DNA of 54,148 nucleotides from Calditrichota bacterium (lineage in GTDB: Bacteria > Calditrichota > Calditrichia > Calditrichales > Calditrichaceae), in assembly GCA_013151275.1 (NCBI GenBank), contig JAADIP010000144.1:1-54148 (forward strand), given 5' to 3'. A program made the translations under genes and the position numbers. The notes under the pieces were generated by a model. It was given only the letters and a program-made list of their open reading frames with translations. It was not told the DNA's origin and did no database searches. This document shows, in pieces, positions 36,792-44,048 of the stretch. The number at the start of each line of letters is the position of its first letter. Positions within the stretch are counted from its first letter, which is position 1.

Positions 36792-37640
36792 ATGATAAAG
36801 GATCAAAAAAAATGCCCTTCTTGCGGGGCAGTTAACGATAAAAAAGCAAAATTTTGCGTCAAGTGCGGAACGGCTCTGCCCGAAGCCCCTGACGGCATTA
36901 AATGCAAATCGTGCGGAACTTTAAACGATCTGGCATCCAGATTCTGTAAAAATTGCGGCAATCCGCTGAAAGGCAAAACAAAAGGTAAAACAAAGCAGAA
37001 ACAAGCCGCGAAAAAAACGAATACGCCTTTAATTGCCGGATTCGTTGTTCTCGGGCTTATTCTGATGTATCTGGTTTTTCAGGATATGGGCGCATCGCGC
37101 GGGAGCGATCCTTCGCAGCTCGAACAGGTGAGCAATAACGCTGTTCTGGAAGCAAAAGTAAGGGAAGTGGCTTCGGAGTTTGTCTGCGCCTGCGGTAGCT
37201 GTGAGGAAGAGGCTTTAGTGGATTGTGAATGTCCCACGGCGCAGCAGGAACGAAACTTTATTCGACAGAAGTTGCAAAGCGGTCAGAGTAAAGAAGCGGT
37301 GGTAAAAGCTGTTAAAGAACGTTTCGGATGGGCTAAATCCGATATGAAGGTGTCGAAAAAGATAAATCCCGCCGCCAATTTACCCGACGTACTATCAAAT
37401 CCGAATTCTCAAACAAGCGGTAAAATCCTGGCGTCGTTGCAAGATCGTCCACGCATTATCGCGCAATTTGAATGTCCCTGCGGACAGTGTGACATCGATG
37501 AATTGAAGGATTGTTCGTGCGAGCATCCCAAGGGAGCAAAAGAAGTAAAAGGGTTTATCGATCGAAAAATTGCCGAAGGACGTTTTACGCCCAATGAAAT
37601 CGTCGGGCTTGTGGAAACGGTTTACGGACACCGAAAATAA
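36792..37640 (+). CDS. Double zinc-ribbon membrane protein with two CcmH-like domains
   Basis: A 282-residue protein with an unusual layout. Two CxxC...CxxC zinc ribbons lie at residues 8-26 and 38-56, then a basic linker, one membrane helix (about 79-97), then two CcmH-like units. Unit 1 (about 119-180) has CACGSC...CECPTAQQERNFIRQKLQSGQSKEAVVKAVKERFG; unit 2 (about 220-280) has CPCGQC...CSCEHPKG...FIDRKIAEGRFTPNEIVGLV. CcmH reduces apocytochrome cysteines. The cysteine-rich C-x-C-G-x-C replaces the classical CPVC. The gene follows ccmF by 16 bases, supporting a role in cytochrome c assembly. Confidence 0.8.
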   Translation: MIKDQKKCPSCGAVNDKKAKFCVKCGTALPEAPDGIKCKSCGTLNDLASRFCKNCGNPLKGKTKGKTKQKQAAKKTNTPLIAGFVVLGLILMYLVFQDMGASRGSDPSQLEQVSNNAVLEAKVREVASEFVCACGSCEEEALVDCECPTAQQERNFIRQKLQSGQSKEAVVKAVKERFGWAKSDMKVSKKINPAANLPDVLSNPNSQTSGKILASLQDRPRIIAQFECPCGQCDIDELKDCSCEHPKGAKEVKGFIDRKIAEGRFTPNEIVGLVETVYGHRK

Positions 37641-38068
37641 AAAGAACCGAAACGCCAAATTTTGCGCCCGATCGGCGTTTGACAGTTTTATCCGAATCGC
37701 GGAGCCGGAACGGAAATTGTCGCAGAGAGAGCGGCGGAAAATTGACTGACAGGCGTTGCGACAAAAAATTCCGTCGGGTCAGGAGTTGCCCGCAAATCGG
37801 TACCTGCGAGTAATGCCTTACGGTACGCGTACCGTTAACGGATTCTTCGGTTGGTAGCGGAACTATTTTAAGAATGGGCGGATGTCTTTTTTCACCGTAA
37901 AGAATCGGTGAAAGTTTTACTCAAAATCAGCGTAATGCCCGGTTAACCGCTCGGTATTCTGCCGTTGATGCCGGGAAGATGTCCGCTCCCAAAGCGATTT
38001 TTAAAACGCGGAGCCGATCCGCCGGATAAAAAACAATGATTTAACCTGATAAAAAGAAGGAGTTAACA
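37641..38068. other. Intergenic region with a 16-bp perfect palindrome
   Basis: 428 bases without a gene. At 37820-37835 there is the perfect palindrome ACGGTACGCGTACCGT, which could be an operator or, less likely, a chance dyad. A few smaller repeated words occur around it. The end carries the ribosome binding site AAGGAG before the YHS gene at 38069. No sigma-54-type promoter is seen. Confidence 0.4.
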
Positions 38069-38275
38069 ATGGTTAAAGATTTGGTATGTCAGATGATGTT
38101 GGATGAAACCAAAGAAATATACTCGACAGCAGAATATAAGGGCAAAACCTATTATTTTTGTACGCCGTTGTGCAAGGTTCAATTCGAATCACATCCGGAA
38201 AAATACTTAGCCGATAATGAGGACGAAGAAAGAATGCACAAGGGTAACGGTAATCCGGAAAGCATGAAGGAATAG
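38069..38275 (+). CDS. YHS-domain protein (68 aa)
   Basis: A 68-residue YHS protein: MVKDLVCQMMLDE at the start, AEYKGKTYYFCTPLCKVQFESHPEKYL in the middle, and an acidic then His/Lys-containing tail. Cys7 plus Cys32 and Cys36 form the predicted metal site. It is the third of four YHS mini-genes in the window and the only one paired with a methyltransferase (5-base gap). The ribosome binding site GAAGGAG is strong. Confidence 0.9.
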   Translation: MVKDLVCQMMLDETKEIYSTAEYKGKTYYFCTPLCKVQFESHPEKYLADNEDEERMHKGNGNPESMKE

Positions 38276-38280
38276 CCGGT

Positions 38281-38913
38281 TTGAGAAGGTCGTCAAACCC
38301 CGAAAAGCATCGGTACAACCGGATTGCGCCTGTTTATGATTTAATGGAATTTTTTCCCGAAAAAGTTACCATGGGCAACTGGCGAAAAAGATTATTCTCG
38401 TATTTACCCGAAGGGCGTATTCTGGAACTTGGAGTCGGCACCGGAAAGAATCTTGTCTTGTATCCGGAAAACAAGCATTTGATAGCGGTGGATATCAGCT
38501 TAAATATGATCCGTCGCGCTCGCGAAAAAAAACCGGATTACCTGAATGTCTCTTTCGCGGTTATGAATGCCGAAGAACTGGCGCTTTTGTCCGATAGCTT
38601 TGACGGTATTGTTACGACATTTGTTTTTTGCTCGGTCTTTCAACCGGTAAACGGTTTGAAAGAATTAAAACGGGTACTTAAACCGGGCGGCACGGCTCTT
38701 TTTTTGGAACATGTTCGACCGGGAAACAAGGTGCTGGCAAAATTGTTTGATCTTCTGAATCCCGTGGTTGTCCGAATTTTTGGAGCAAATATCAATCGCA
38801 CCACAACGCGTAATATTAAAATGGCTGGTTTCGAGATAGAAGAGGAATACAACCTCCGACGCGACATCGTCAAGTTGATTATTGCGCGGAAAAAAGTGAA
38901 CGAAGCTGATTAA
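38281..38913 (+). CDS. Class I SAM-dependent methyltransferase, UbiE/PmtA-like
   Basis: A 210-residue methyltransferase. YNRIAPVYDLMEF (about 13-25) and motif I ILELGVGTGKNL (about 50-61), VDISLNMI (about 73-80) and VLKPGGTALFLEHV (about 136-149) show the Methyltransf_11/UbiE fold. Similar proteins methylate phosphatidylethanolamine, quinone precursors or metalloid compounds; the substrate is not clear. It begins with TTG, 5 bases after the YHS gene, using GAAGGAAT as ribosome binding site. The pairing with a YHS protein hints at metal or metalloid handling, but this is inference. Confidence 0.85.
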   Translation: MRRSSNPEKHRYNRIAPVYDLMEFFPEKVTMGNWRKRLFSYLPEGRILELGVGTGKNLVLYPENKHLIAVDISLNMIRRAREKKPDYLNVSFAVMNAEELALLSDSFDGIVTTFVFCSVFQPVNGLKELKRVLKPGGTALFLEHVRPGNKVLAKLFDLLNPVVVRIFGANINRTTTRNIKMAGFEIEEEYNLRRDIVKLIIARKKVNEAD

Positions 38914-39254
38914 AGATCAACCGTTAAGTTGTGAAAAAACGGAAAACCTCTGAAAATGATTAGGAAACTGTTATTGCCGTCCGTTTGTTTTGCTGCCGGA
39001 TGTGCCCGCAAGTTCGGCGCCTGACAGGAACGGGCGGCAATTTGAAAAATCAATCGGAAGAGAATCTTAAAAGAATAACAAGTCGTTTGACAGGATTATT
39101 TTTTGATTTAATTTTGCCATGAGCAATTGGGGTTGAAATAGCGCCGGAGTAACCAAAGTAAATTACTAATACAAAGCCGTAGCGCAAAAAGAAAGAAAGC
39201 TACTACGACTAGTTTTACTACTTTTTTTATGTAAACCTATTTCAGAACTTTACA
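38914..39254. other. Intergenic region before composite repeat 4
   Basis: About 340 bases after the methyltransferase gene with no ORF and no recognised RNA. It runs into the repeat at about 39255. Nothing further can be supported. Confidence 0.4.
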
Positions 39255-39382
39255 ATAGATAAAGTGACAAGTTACAAAGTTACAAAGTTTACAAAGTGAC
39301 AAAGTAAAAAGGGTTATATTGGAAGTCCTGACGAAAATGGAGGAGGTACGCTTACACACTTAACGATCAACGCTTAAAAAAT
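39255..39382. repeat. Composite short-word intergenic repeat, copy 4
   Basis: GTGACAAG, TTACAAAG and GTGACAAA words (about 39263-39306) are followed by a spacer. Then comes the 3' module GAGGTACGCTTACACACTTAAC-GATCAACGCTTAAA (about 39343-39378), a diverged form of the module at 14.79 and 25.43 kb. As at nagB, it is followed by a GTGTTA-TATA box and then a gene. Confidence 0.75.
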
Positions 39383-39402
39383 TCTGCCCAAAAAAGCAAG
39401 GA

Positions 39403-39423
39403 TTTCAGTGTTAATATATTAAT
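39403..39423 (+). promoter_or_regulatory. Possible promoter for the rhodanese gene
   Basis: TTTCAGTGTTAATATATTAA (about 39403-39422), with TATATT at 39415-39420, corresponds to the box before nagB. The same position after the repeat module supports a promoter function. Confidence 0.35.
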
Positions 39424-39454
39424 TATCTAAATATAAATAGAGGAGAAAAGAACC

Positions 39455-39889
39455 ATGAAGAAGAGTTCGATTTTTATGATGCTTATTTTCGGCATCGCGG
39501 CAGTTGTGGTTTTCACGACTATTTCTTGTGCAAAAGAAAAAACCAATGTCACCAAAGAGAAGAAATCTTACAATAAAATAACAGCCGATGAACTGAAGAG
39601 TATGTTCGAGAAAAAAGATTTTCTGTTGGTAAACGTCCACATTCCTTATGCGGGAGAGATACCGCAAACCGATTTGTTCATTCCGTTCGATCAGCTAAAA
39701 GAACATTTGGACCAACTTCCGAAAGATAAAAACGCAAAAATAGTCCTGTATTGCCGCAGCGGACACATGAGCGCCATTGCCGCCAAAGAATTAACTGAAA
39801 TGGGATTTACCAATGTTTACGATTTACTCGGCGGTATGAAAGCCTGGGCAGCCGCGGGAAACAAAATACTCGACAAAAGCAAAGAATAA
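39455..39889 (+). CDS. Rhodanese-domain lipoprotein
   Basis: A 144-residue exported protein. Its leader has a lipobox (TTISC, Cys26) predicting membrane anchoring in the periplasm. The single rhodanese domain (about 40-138) has the active-site loop LYCRSGHMS with the catalytic cysteine, the start ITADELKSMFEKKDFLLVNVH, and LLGGMKAWAAAG at the end. It probably transfers or holds sulfane sulfur or acts in thiol/redox chemistry. It has a good AGAGGAG ribosome binding site and stands alone between a composite repeat and the Cop operon control region. Confidence 0.92.
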   Translation: MKKSSIFMMLIFGIAAVVVFTTISCAKEKTNVTKEKKSYNKITADELKSMFEKKDFLLVNVHIPYAGEIPQTDLFIPFDQLKEHLDQLPKDKNAKIVLYCRSGHMSAIAAKELTEMGFTNVYDLLGGMKAWAAAGNKILDKSKE

Positions 39890-39971
39890 GATTAATCGTT
39901 AACATCAAAATTATTTTACCAGGGAATTTGGAACCGGGAATTCGGAATTAAAAGAAATAATAAATTTCCGG

Positions 39972-39999
39972 TTTCGGGTTTTCTGTTTAAAACCCGAAA
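39972..39999. other. Strong hairpin downstream of the rhodanese gene
   Basis: Perfect 11-bp arms TTTCGGGTTTT (39972-39982) and AAAACCCGAAA (39989-39999) enclose a 6-base loop. No T tract follows on either strand, so it is not a classical terminator. It may still protect the mRNA end or block readthrough into the Cop control region. Confidence 0.6.
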
Positions 40000-40124
40000 A
40001 ATAAAATTGCTTCTTTCATTGCCAATATTTTATTTTTAAACATAAAATCAGTAAATTTTAAAAGCGCTTGTTGTAAATTTCTTTGTATTGAACAGGGATT
40101 ATTAACGTCTTTTAGCGACAAAAT

Positions 40125-40162
40125 TGTGTAATATTCTACAACGTTTTGTTTAATATTCTTCA
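40125..40162. promoter_or_regulatory. Tandem 16-bp dyads (enhancer-like) upstream of the Cop operon
   Basis: TGTGTAATATTCTACA (40125-40140) and TGTTTAATATTCTTCA (40147-40162) are two copies of the 16-bp consensus, centred 22 bp apart. The right half-sites are best conserved. They lie about 111 and 133 bp upstream of the start predicted from the sigma-54-type promoter at 40239-40254, the same geometry as before the Ccm operon at 46 kb. Confidence 0.75.
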
Positions 40163-40238
40163 TAAAAATAGAAAAACGGACTTTCCTTACATTGCGCAAC
40201 ATGCGGTAAACTAAAGAGATATGGGCTATAAATTATTT

Positions 40239-40254
40239 TTGGCATGGGAATTGA
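40239..40254 (+). promoter_or_regulatory. Sigma-54-type promoter of the Cop operon
   Basis: TTGGCATGGGAATTGA has GG at 40241-40242 and TTG at 40251-40253, at exact -24/-12 spacing; the last consensus C is A. The predicted start is near 40266, followed by AAAGGA and the ATG at 40290. Confidence 0.7.
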
Positions 40255-40289
40255 AATAAAAACGATAACCGACACAGAAAGGATAAAAG

Positions 40290-40496
40290 ATGAAAACAGT
40301 TTTGAATTTTAAAAATCGTTTTCGGGCATGGCTCGAAAGATTGGCTAAAAGTAACGAAGAATTGTTTAGCAATAAACGGCTGGAATGCTGCAGCATAAAA
40401 ATATCAGATACACCGCGCAGAAATATTTCAGCCGCTTCAAGAGTTGATTCCGTGACGAATCGACAAAATAATAGTAATTTAAGGAGAGGAGAATAA
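40290..40496 (+). CDS. LDCC-motif-like small putative metal-binding protein
   Basis: A 68-residue protein whose first half (RAWLERLAKSNEELFSNKRLECC, about 12-34) matches the pattern of small LDCC-motif proteins (helix, then G/N-x-R-L-D/E-C-C), named putative metal-binding proteins and often found with copper ATPases. Here the aspartate is glutamate. The C-terminal half is polar and probably unstructured. It is the first gene of the Cop operon, 1 base ahead of the SHOCT gene, with an AAAGGA ribosome binding site. The function is not established. Confidence 0.72.
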   Translation: MKTVLNFKNRFRAWLERLAKSNEELFSNKRLECCSIKISDTPRRNISAASRVDSVTNRQNNSNLRRGE

Positions 40497-40497
40497 A

Positions 40498-40704
40498 ATG
40501 ATGGGCTTTGGAATGGGATTCGGATGGATATTCAGCTTATTATTTATCGGTTTGGCTGTTTGGGCAGTTGTGGAGATATTCCGCAAGAATAAGGACGTTA
40601 TGTCCCCAAAAATCGAAGAACCGGTCGAAATACTAAAAAGACGATATGCGAACGGGGAAATCAGCAAGGATGAGTATAATCGCATGAAGAAAGATTTAAT
40701 TTAA
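40498..40704 (+). CDS. SHOCT-domain small membrane protein
   Basis: A 68-residue protein with one glycine/aromatic-rich membrane helix (about 3-27) and a C-terminal SHOCT motif (EILKRRYANGEISKDEYNRMKKDL, about 42-66). SHOCT segments are short helical oligomerisation motifs. Such small proteins are frequent next to copper ATPases. It overlaps no gene, begins 1 base after the LDCC gene stop, and has AGGAGAGGAG upstream. Confidence 0.88.
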   Translation: MMGFGMGFGWIFSLLFIGLAVWAVVEIFRKNKDVMSPKIEEPVEILKRRYANGEISKDEYNRMKKDLI

Positions 40705-40740
40705 TTTTTTGAGTTGGATTTAACCCATAGGAGGTAGATC

Positions 40741-43131
40741 ATGAAGGATAAAAAAGAAAATGGTGATCATGATGCATCTAAACACGGCGATCAGGCTGAC
40801 CATGGAATGCACGAACACGGAAATCATGAAGGACATGATCATCAAAAACATGAGATGAAAAAAGATTCTTCCCATGATCATGAAGGTCACGAACATCACG
40901 ATCATGAGGACCATGAAGAACACAAGCACGCAGATCACGAAGGGCACGATCATCATAAGCATGAGATGACGGAAAGTTCGTCTCATGGTCATGAAGGTCA
41001 CGAACACCACGATCATGCAGACCACGAAGAACACCAGCACGCAGATCACGAAGGGCACGATCATCATAAGCATGAGATGACGGAAAGTTCGTCTCATGAT
41101 CATGAAGGTCACGAACACCACGATCACGGAGATCACGGCGGACACGAACACGGTGAGCATGAAGGTCATAATCATCACGATCATCACGCGCACATGGTGG
41201 CGGATTTTCGCAAACGGTTCTGGATAGCCCTGGTAATCACGGTGCCCGTTTTGATTATGTCGCCCATGATTCAGAAATTTTTGGGTCTCGGCGAGGCGCT
41301 GCGCTTTCCCGGCGATCTTTTTATCAGCTTTATACTTTCATCAATAGTCTATTTTTACGGCGGCTGGCCCTTTTTAAAAGGACTGTGGACAGAACTGAGG
41401 AAAAAAACTCCCGGCATGATGACATTAATCGCCCTGGCTGTTACGGTGGCTTATGTGTACAGCACCTCGGTTGTTCTGGGTTTGGAGGGAAAAGTATTCT
41501 TCTGGGAATTAGCCACACTTATTGACATCATGCTTTTGGGACACTGGATCGAGATGAAATCGGTCATGGGCGCTTCCAGAGCATTGGAAGAACTGGCGCG
41601 GCTCATGCCGTCCGAAGCACACAAAATTATGCCGAACGGCGACGTGGTTGACGTAGCGATCGATCAATTAAAGCCGGGCGATAAAGTGTTGATTAAACCT
41701 GGTGAAAAAATTCCGGCTGACGGCAAGGTATTCGAAGGCGAAACAAGCGTAAATGAATCCATGCTGACCGGCGAGTCGAAACCTGTTTATAAAAGAGCGG
41801 GCGATCCCATAATCGGCGGTTCTATTAACGGCGAAGGTTCGGTGACCGTTACCGTGGGTAAGACAGGAAAAGATTCCTTTTTGTCTCAGGTAATCACACT
41901 GGTTCAGGAAGCCCAGCAAAGCAAGTCCAAGACTCAGGATCTGGCGAATAAGGCGGCTTTTTGGTTGACGATAATCGCCATTTCTGCCGGAGCAATCACC
42001 TTTTTCGTTTGGGTGGTGATTATCCAGAAAGATGTTGCCTTTGCTCTGGAACGGACGGTAACCGTAATGGTTATAACCTGCCCTCACGCATTGGGTCTGG
42101 CGGTTCCTTTGGTAGTCGCTGTATCCACGGCTTTATCCGCAACGAACGGATTGTTGATTCGTAATCGCACGGCGTTCGAGATCGCGAGAAATTTACAGGC
42201 TATTATTTTTGACAAAACTGGCACGCTGACCAAAGGTGAATTCGGCGTTACCGATACGATCGTATTTAATAATAGTTTTAAGCTGGAAGAAATGATCGAA
42301 CTGGCAGCCGCTGTAGAAAGTCACTCCGAGCATCCCATCGCAAAAGGAATTACGAATGCCGCTAAAAATCATTATGACGTTCAGAATTTTAAATCCATTC
42401 CTGGAAAAGGTGCACTGGGATTAGTAAACGGCAAACAGGTCAGCGTTGTAAGCCCCGGTTATTTAAGGGAAAAAGATCTGCAAGTGGAAAGTGATCGTGT
42501 TGAACAGTATCTGGATCAGGGTAAAACGGTTGTGTTTGTGCTGGTCGATAATCAACTGATCGGCGCCATCGCTCTGGCAGACGTTATTCGTCCGGAATCG
42601 CGTCAGGCAATTCGCGCCTTGAAACAGATGGGCATAAAAACCATGATGTTAACAGGCGACAACAAAAAGGTCGCTCAATGGGTGGCTGAAGAATTGGAAC
42701 TTGACGAATATTTCGCCGAAGTGCTGCCGCATGAAAAAGCGCTGAAAGTAAAAGAAGTTCAGGAAAGAGGACTGATCGTGGCGATGACAGGCGACGGCGT
42801 TAACGACGCTCCGGCGCTTGCGACTGCCGATGTGGGTATTGCAATCGGAGCCGGTACGGATGTGGCTGTCGAAACCGCGGATATTATTCTGGTTAACAGC
42901 AATCCCATGGATGCCGTGGCGATTATTACTCTGGCAAAAGCAACTTACCGGAAAATGGTGCAGAATCTTGCCTGGGCTACGGGATACAATGCCTTTGCCA
43001 TTCCGCTGGCAGCCGGCGTTCTTTACACTGCGGGAATCATACTCAGCCCGGCAATGGGAGCGGTCCTTATGTCGTTGAGTACGGTGATTGTGGCGTTCAA
43101 TGCAAGGTTGTTAAAGGTGAAAAAAAATTAA
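40741..43131 (+). CDS. copB: CopB-type copper P1B-ATPase with a very long His-rich N-terminus
   Basis: A 796-residue heavy-metal P-type ATPase. The membrane metal-site motif is C-P-H (ITCPHALGLAVPL, near residue 446), which defines CopB-like (P1B-3) pumps rather than CPC-type CopA. The phosphorylation site DKTGTLTKGE is near 490, TGESKP near 340 and GDGVND near 683. The first 157 residues hold about 50 histidines in repeated H-x-H/HEGH words, replacing the usual HMA domain; they probably bind or buffer Cu. CopB pumps export Cu(II)/Cu(I) or Ag(I). The ribosome binding site AGGAGG precedes the ATG. Confidence 0.95.
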   Translation: MKDKKENGDHDASKHGDQADHGMHEHGNHEGHDHQKHEMKKDSSHDHEGHEHHDHEDHEEHKHADHEGHDHHKHEMTESSSHGHEGHEHHDHADHEEHQHADHEGHDHHKHEMTESSSHDHEGHEHHDHGDHGGHEHGEHEGHNHHDHHAHMVADFRKRFWIALVITVPVLIMSPMIQKFLGLGEALRFPGDLFISFILSSIVYFYGGWPFLKGLWTELRKKTPGMMTLIALAVTVAYVYSTSVVLGLEGKVFFWELATLIDIMLLGHWIEMKSVMGASRALEELARLMPSEAHKIMPNGDVVDVAIDQLKPGDKVLIKPGEKIPADGKVFEGETSVNESMLTGESKPVYKRAGDPIIGGSINGEGSVTVTVGKTGKDSFLSQVITLVQEAQQSKSKTQDLANKAAFWLTIIAISAGAITFFVWVVIIQKDVAFALERTVTVMVITCPHALGLAVPLVVAVSTALSATNGLLIRNRTAFEIARNLQAIIFDKTGTLTKGEFGVTDTIVFNNSFKLEEMIELAAAVESHSEHPIAKGITNAAKNHYDVQNFKSIPGKGALGLVNGKQVSVVSPGYLREKDLQVESDRVEQYLDQGKTVVFVLVDNQLIGAIALADVIRPESRQAIRALKQMGIKTMMLTGDNKKVAQWVAEELELDEYFAEVLPHEKALKVKEVQERGLIVAMTGDGVNDAPALATADVGIAIGAGTDVAVETADIILVNSNPMDAVAIITLAKATYRKMVQNLAWATGYNAFAIPLAAGVLYTAGIILSPAMGAVLMSLSTVIVAFNARLLKVKKN
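40819..41151 (+). repeat. 111-bp in-frame tandem repeat coding for the His-rich tail
   Basis: A unit of 111 bp (37 codons) is repeated about three times. GCAGATCACGAAGGGCACGA at 40930 and 41041 is identical, followed by the same CATCATAAGCATGAGATGAC stretch. An earlier, diverged copy starts near 40819. The reading frame is kept, so the histidine tail has grown by unit duplication. Confidence 0.85.
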
Positions 43132-43194
43132 TGAGTTTGAACTATAACTGTAATGAAGTGTATAATAACTACAATTTAACAAAAGGAGTGAATC

Positions 43195-43827
43195 ATGCGT
43201 AAGATGATTTTTATTCTAAGTATTTTGTCAATCGTTCTGTTCTTTTATCCGGTCAATGCACAGGATACACAGGCAGGACACCATCCGGGTGCCAAGATGC
43301 AAGGCGATTCCACCAAGATGATGAAAAGCGGATCCGGAATGATGCAGGGTCATGGCATGATGCAGGGAAAAGGAATGACGGGAATGATGGAAAAAATGCA
43401 CGAGAAGGGAATGATGTGTCAGGGAATGAGCGCCTTGTTGAGCAAATCCATGCCCGTTATTAAACGTTTACCGACGCTTAAAGAAGAACTGGGTCTTTCC
43501 GATCAACAAACGAAGCAGCTTAAAAAGCTTCAGGACAATTTTCAGAAATTCTCCATCGATCAGAAAGCACAAATCGAAAAAGCCCAGATCGATTTAAAAG
43601 AGCTGGTCGAAAGTAAAGCCAGCAGCGCCGAAATCCGCAAAGTTCTCGAAAAGATCAGCAAAGCTTCCATTGACAAACAATTGGAAGCTTACAACACGGC
43701 AAACGCCATGCTCAAATTACTGAAACCCGATCAAAAGGAAAAATGGCAGAATTTGCAGACAAAGCACAAGAAGGATTGCCCTAATATGAAAAAGAAAGAC
43801 ATGAAAAAGGGCATGCATCAGAAATAA
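43195..43827 (+). CDS. Spy/CpxP-like periplasmic protein, Met-rich
   Basis: A 210-residue exported protein with a signal peptide (cleavage near VNAQD). The first third is rich in Met, Gly, His and Lys (KSGSGMMQGHGMMQGKGMTG), a composition suited to Cu(I) binding. The second part is helical with two LTxxQ-like motifs, LGLSDQQTKQLKKLQ (about 97-111) and LKPDQKEKWQNLQ (about 179-191), as in Spy/CpxP chaperone-like stress proteins. It is the last gene of the Cop operon and precedes a strong terminator. Likely role: periplasmic copper buffering or protein protection. Confidence 0.85.
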   Translation: MRKMIFILSILSIVLFFYPVNAQDTQAGHHPGAKMQGDSTKMMKSGSGMMQGHGMMQGKGMTGMMEKMHEKGMMCQGMSALLSKSMPVIKRLPTLKEELGLSDQQTKQLKKLQDNFQKFSIDQKAQIEKAQIDLKELVESKASSAEIRKVLEKISKASIDKQLEAYNTANAMLKLLKPDQKEKWQNLQTKHKKDCPNMKKKDMKKGMHQK

Positions 43828-43869
43828 TCCGTTAAATCCGGCAGTTGCAGTGATGCGCTGTCTCTTAAA

Positions 43870-43905
43870 AGAGCGGTTCTCCGAAGGGGGAGCCGCTCTG
43901 TTTTT
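43870..43905 (+). terminator. Rho-independent terminator of the Cop operon
   Basis: A 13-bp stem, AGAGCGGTTCTCC (43870-43882) / GGGGAGCCGCTCT (43887-43899), pairs throughout with two G-U pairs and a GAAG loop, followed by GTTTTT. It lies 43 bases after the Spy-like gene stop. Confidence 0.88.
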
Positions 43906-44048
43906 GCGTTTAAAAAAGCGTATGTAGAAAATTTTTTTCTTTAACATTCTGATTTTGTATTTTAAGGAATAATTAAACGACCCGTGCGCCGTTGAAATCG
44001 GGATGTTACCCGATTTTTTGTTGAATCTTAACAGCGGACAAAAAAACG

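Noticed and set aside
39972-39999. Rho-independent terminator after the rhodanese gene
   Set aside because: The stem is perfect but no T tract follows on either strand, so it is listed only as a hairpin.
43159-43173. TGTATAATAACTACA before the Spy-like gene, similar to the dyad consensus
   Set aside because: It is one base short, single, inside the operon and only about 20 bases before the start codon, so it does not fit the enhancer layout.
43923-43935. TGTAGAAAATTTT downstream of the Cop terminator
   Set aside because: Half-site only, in an A+T-rich stretch, without a partner.
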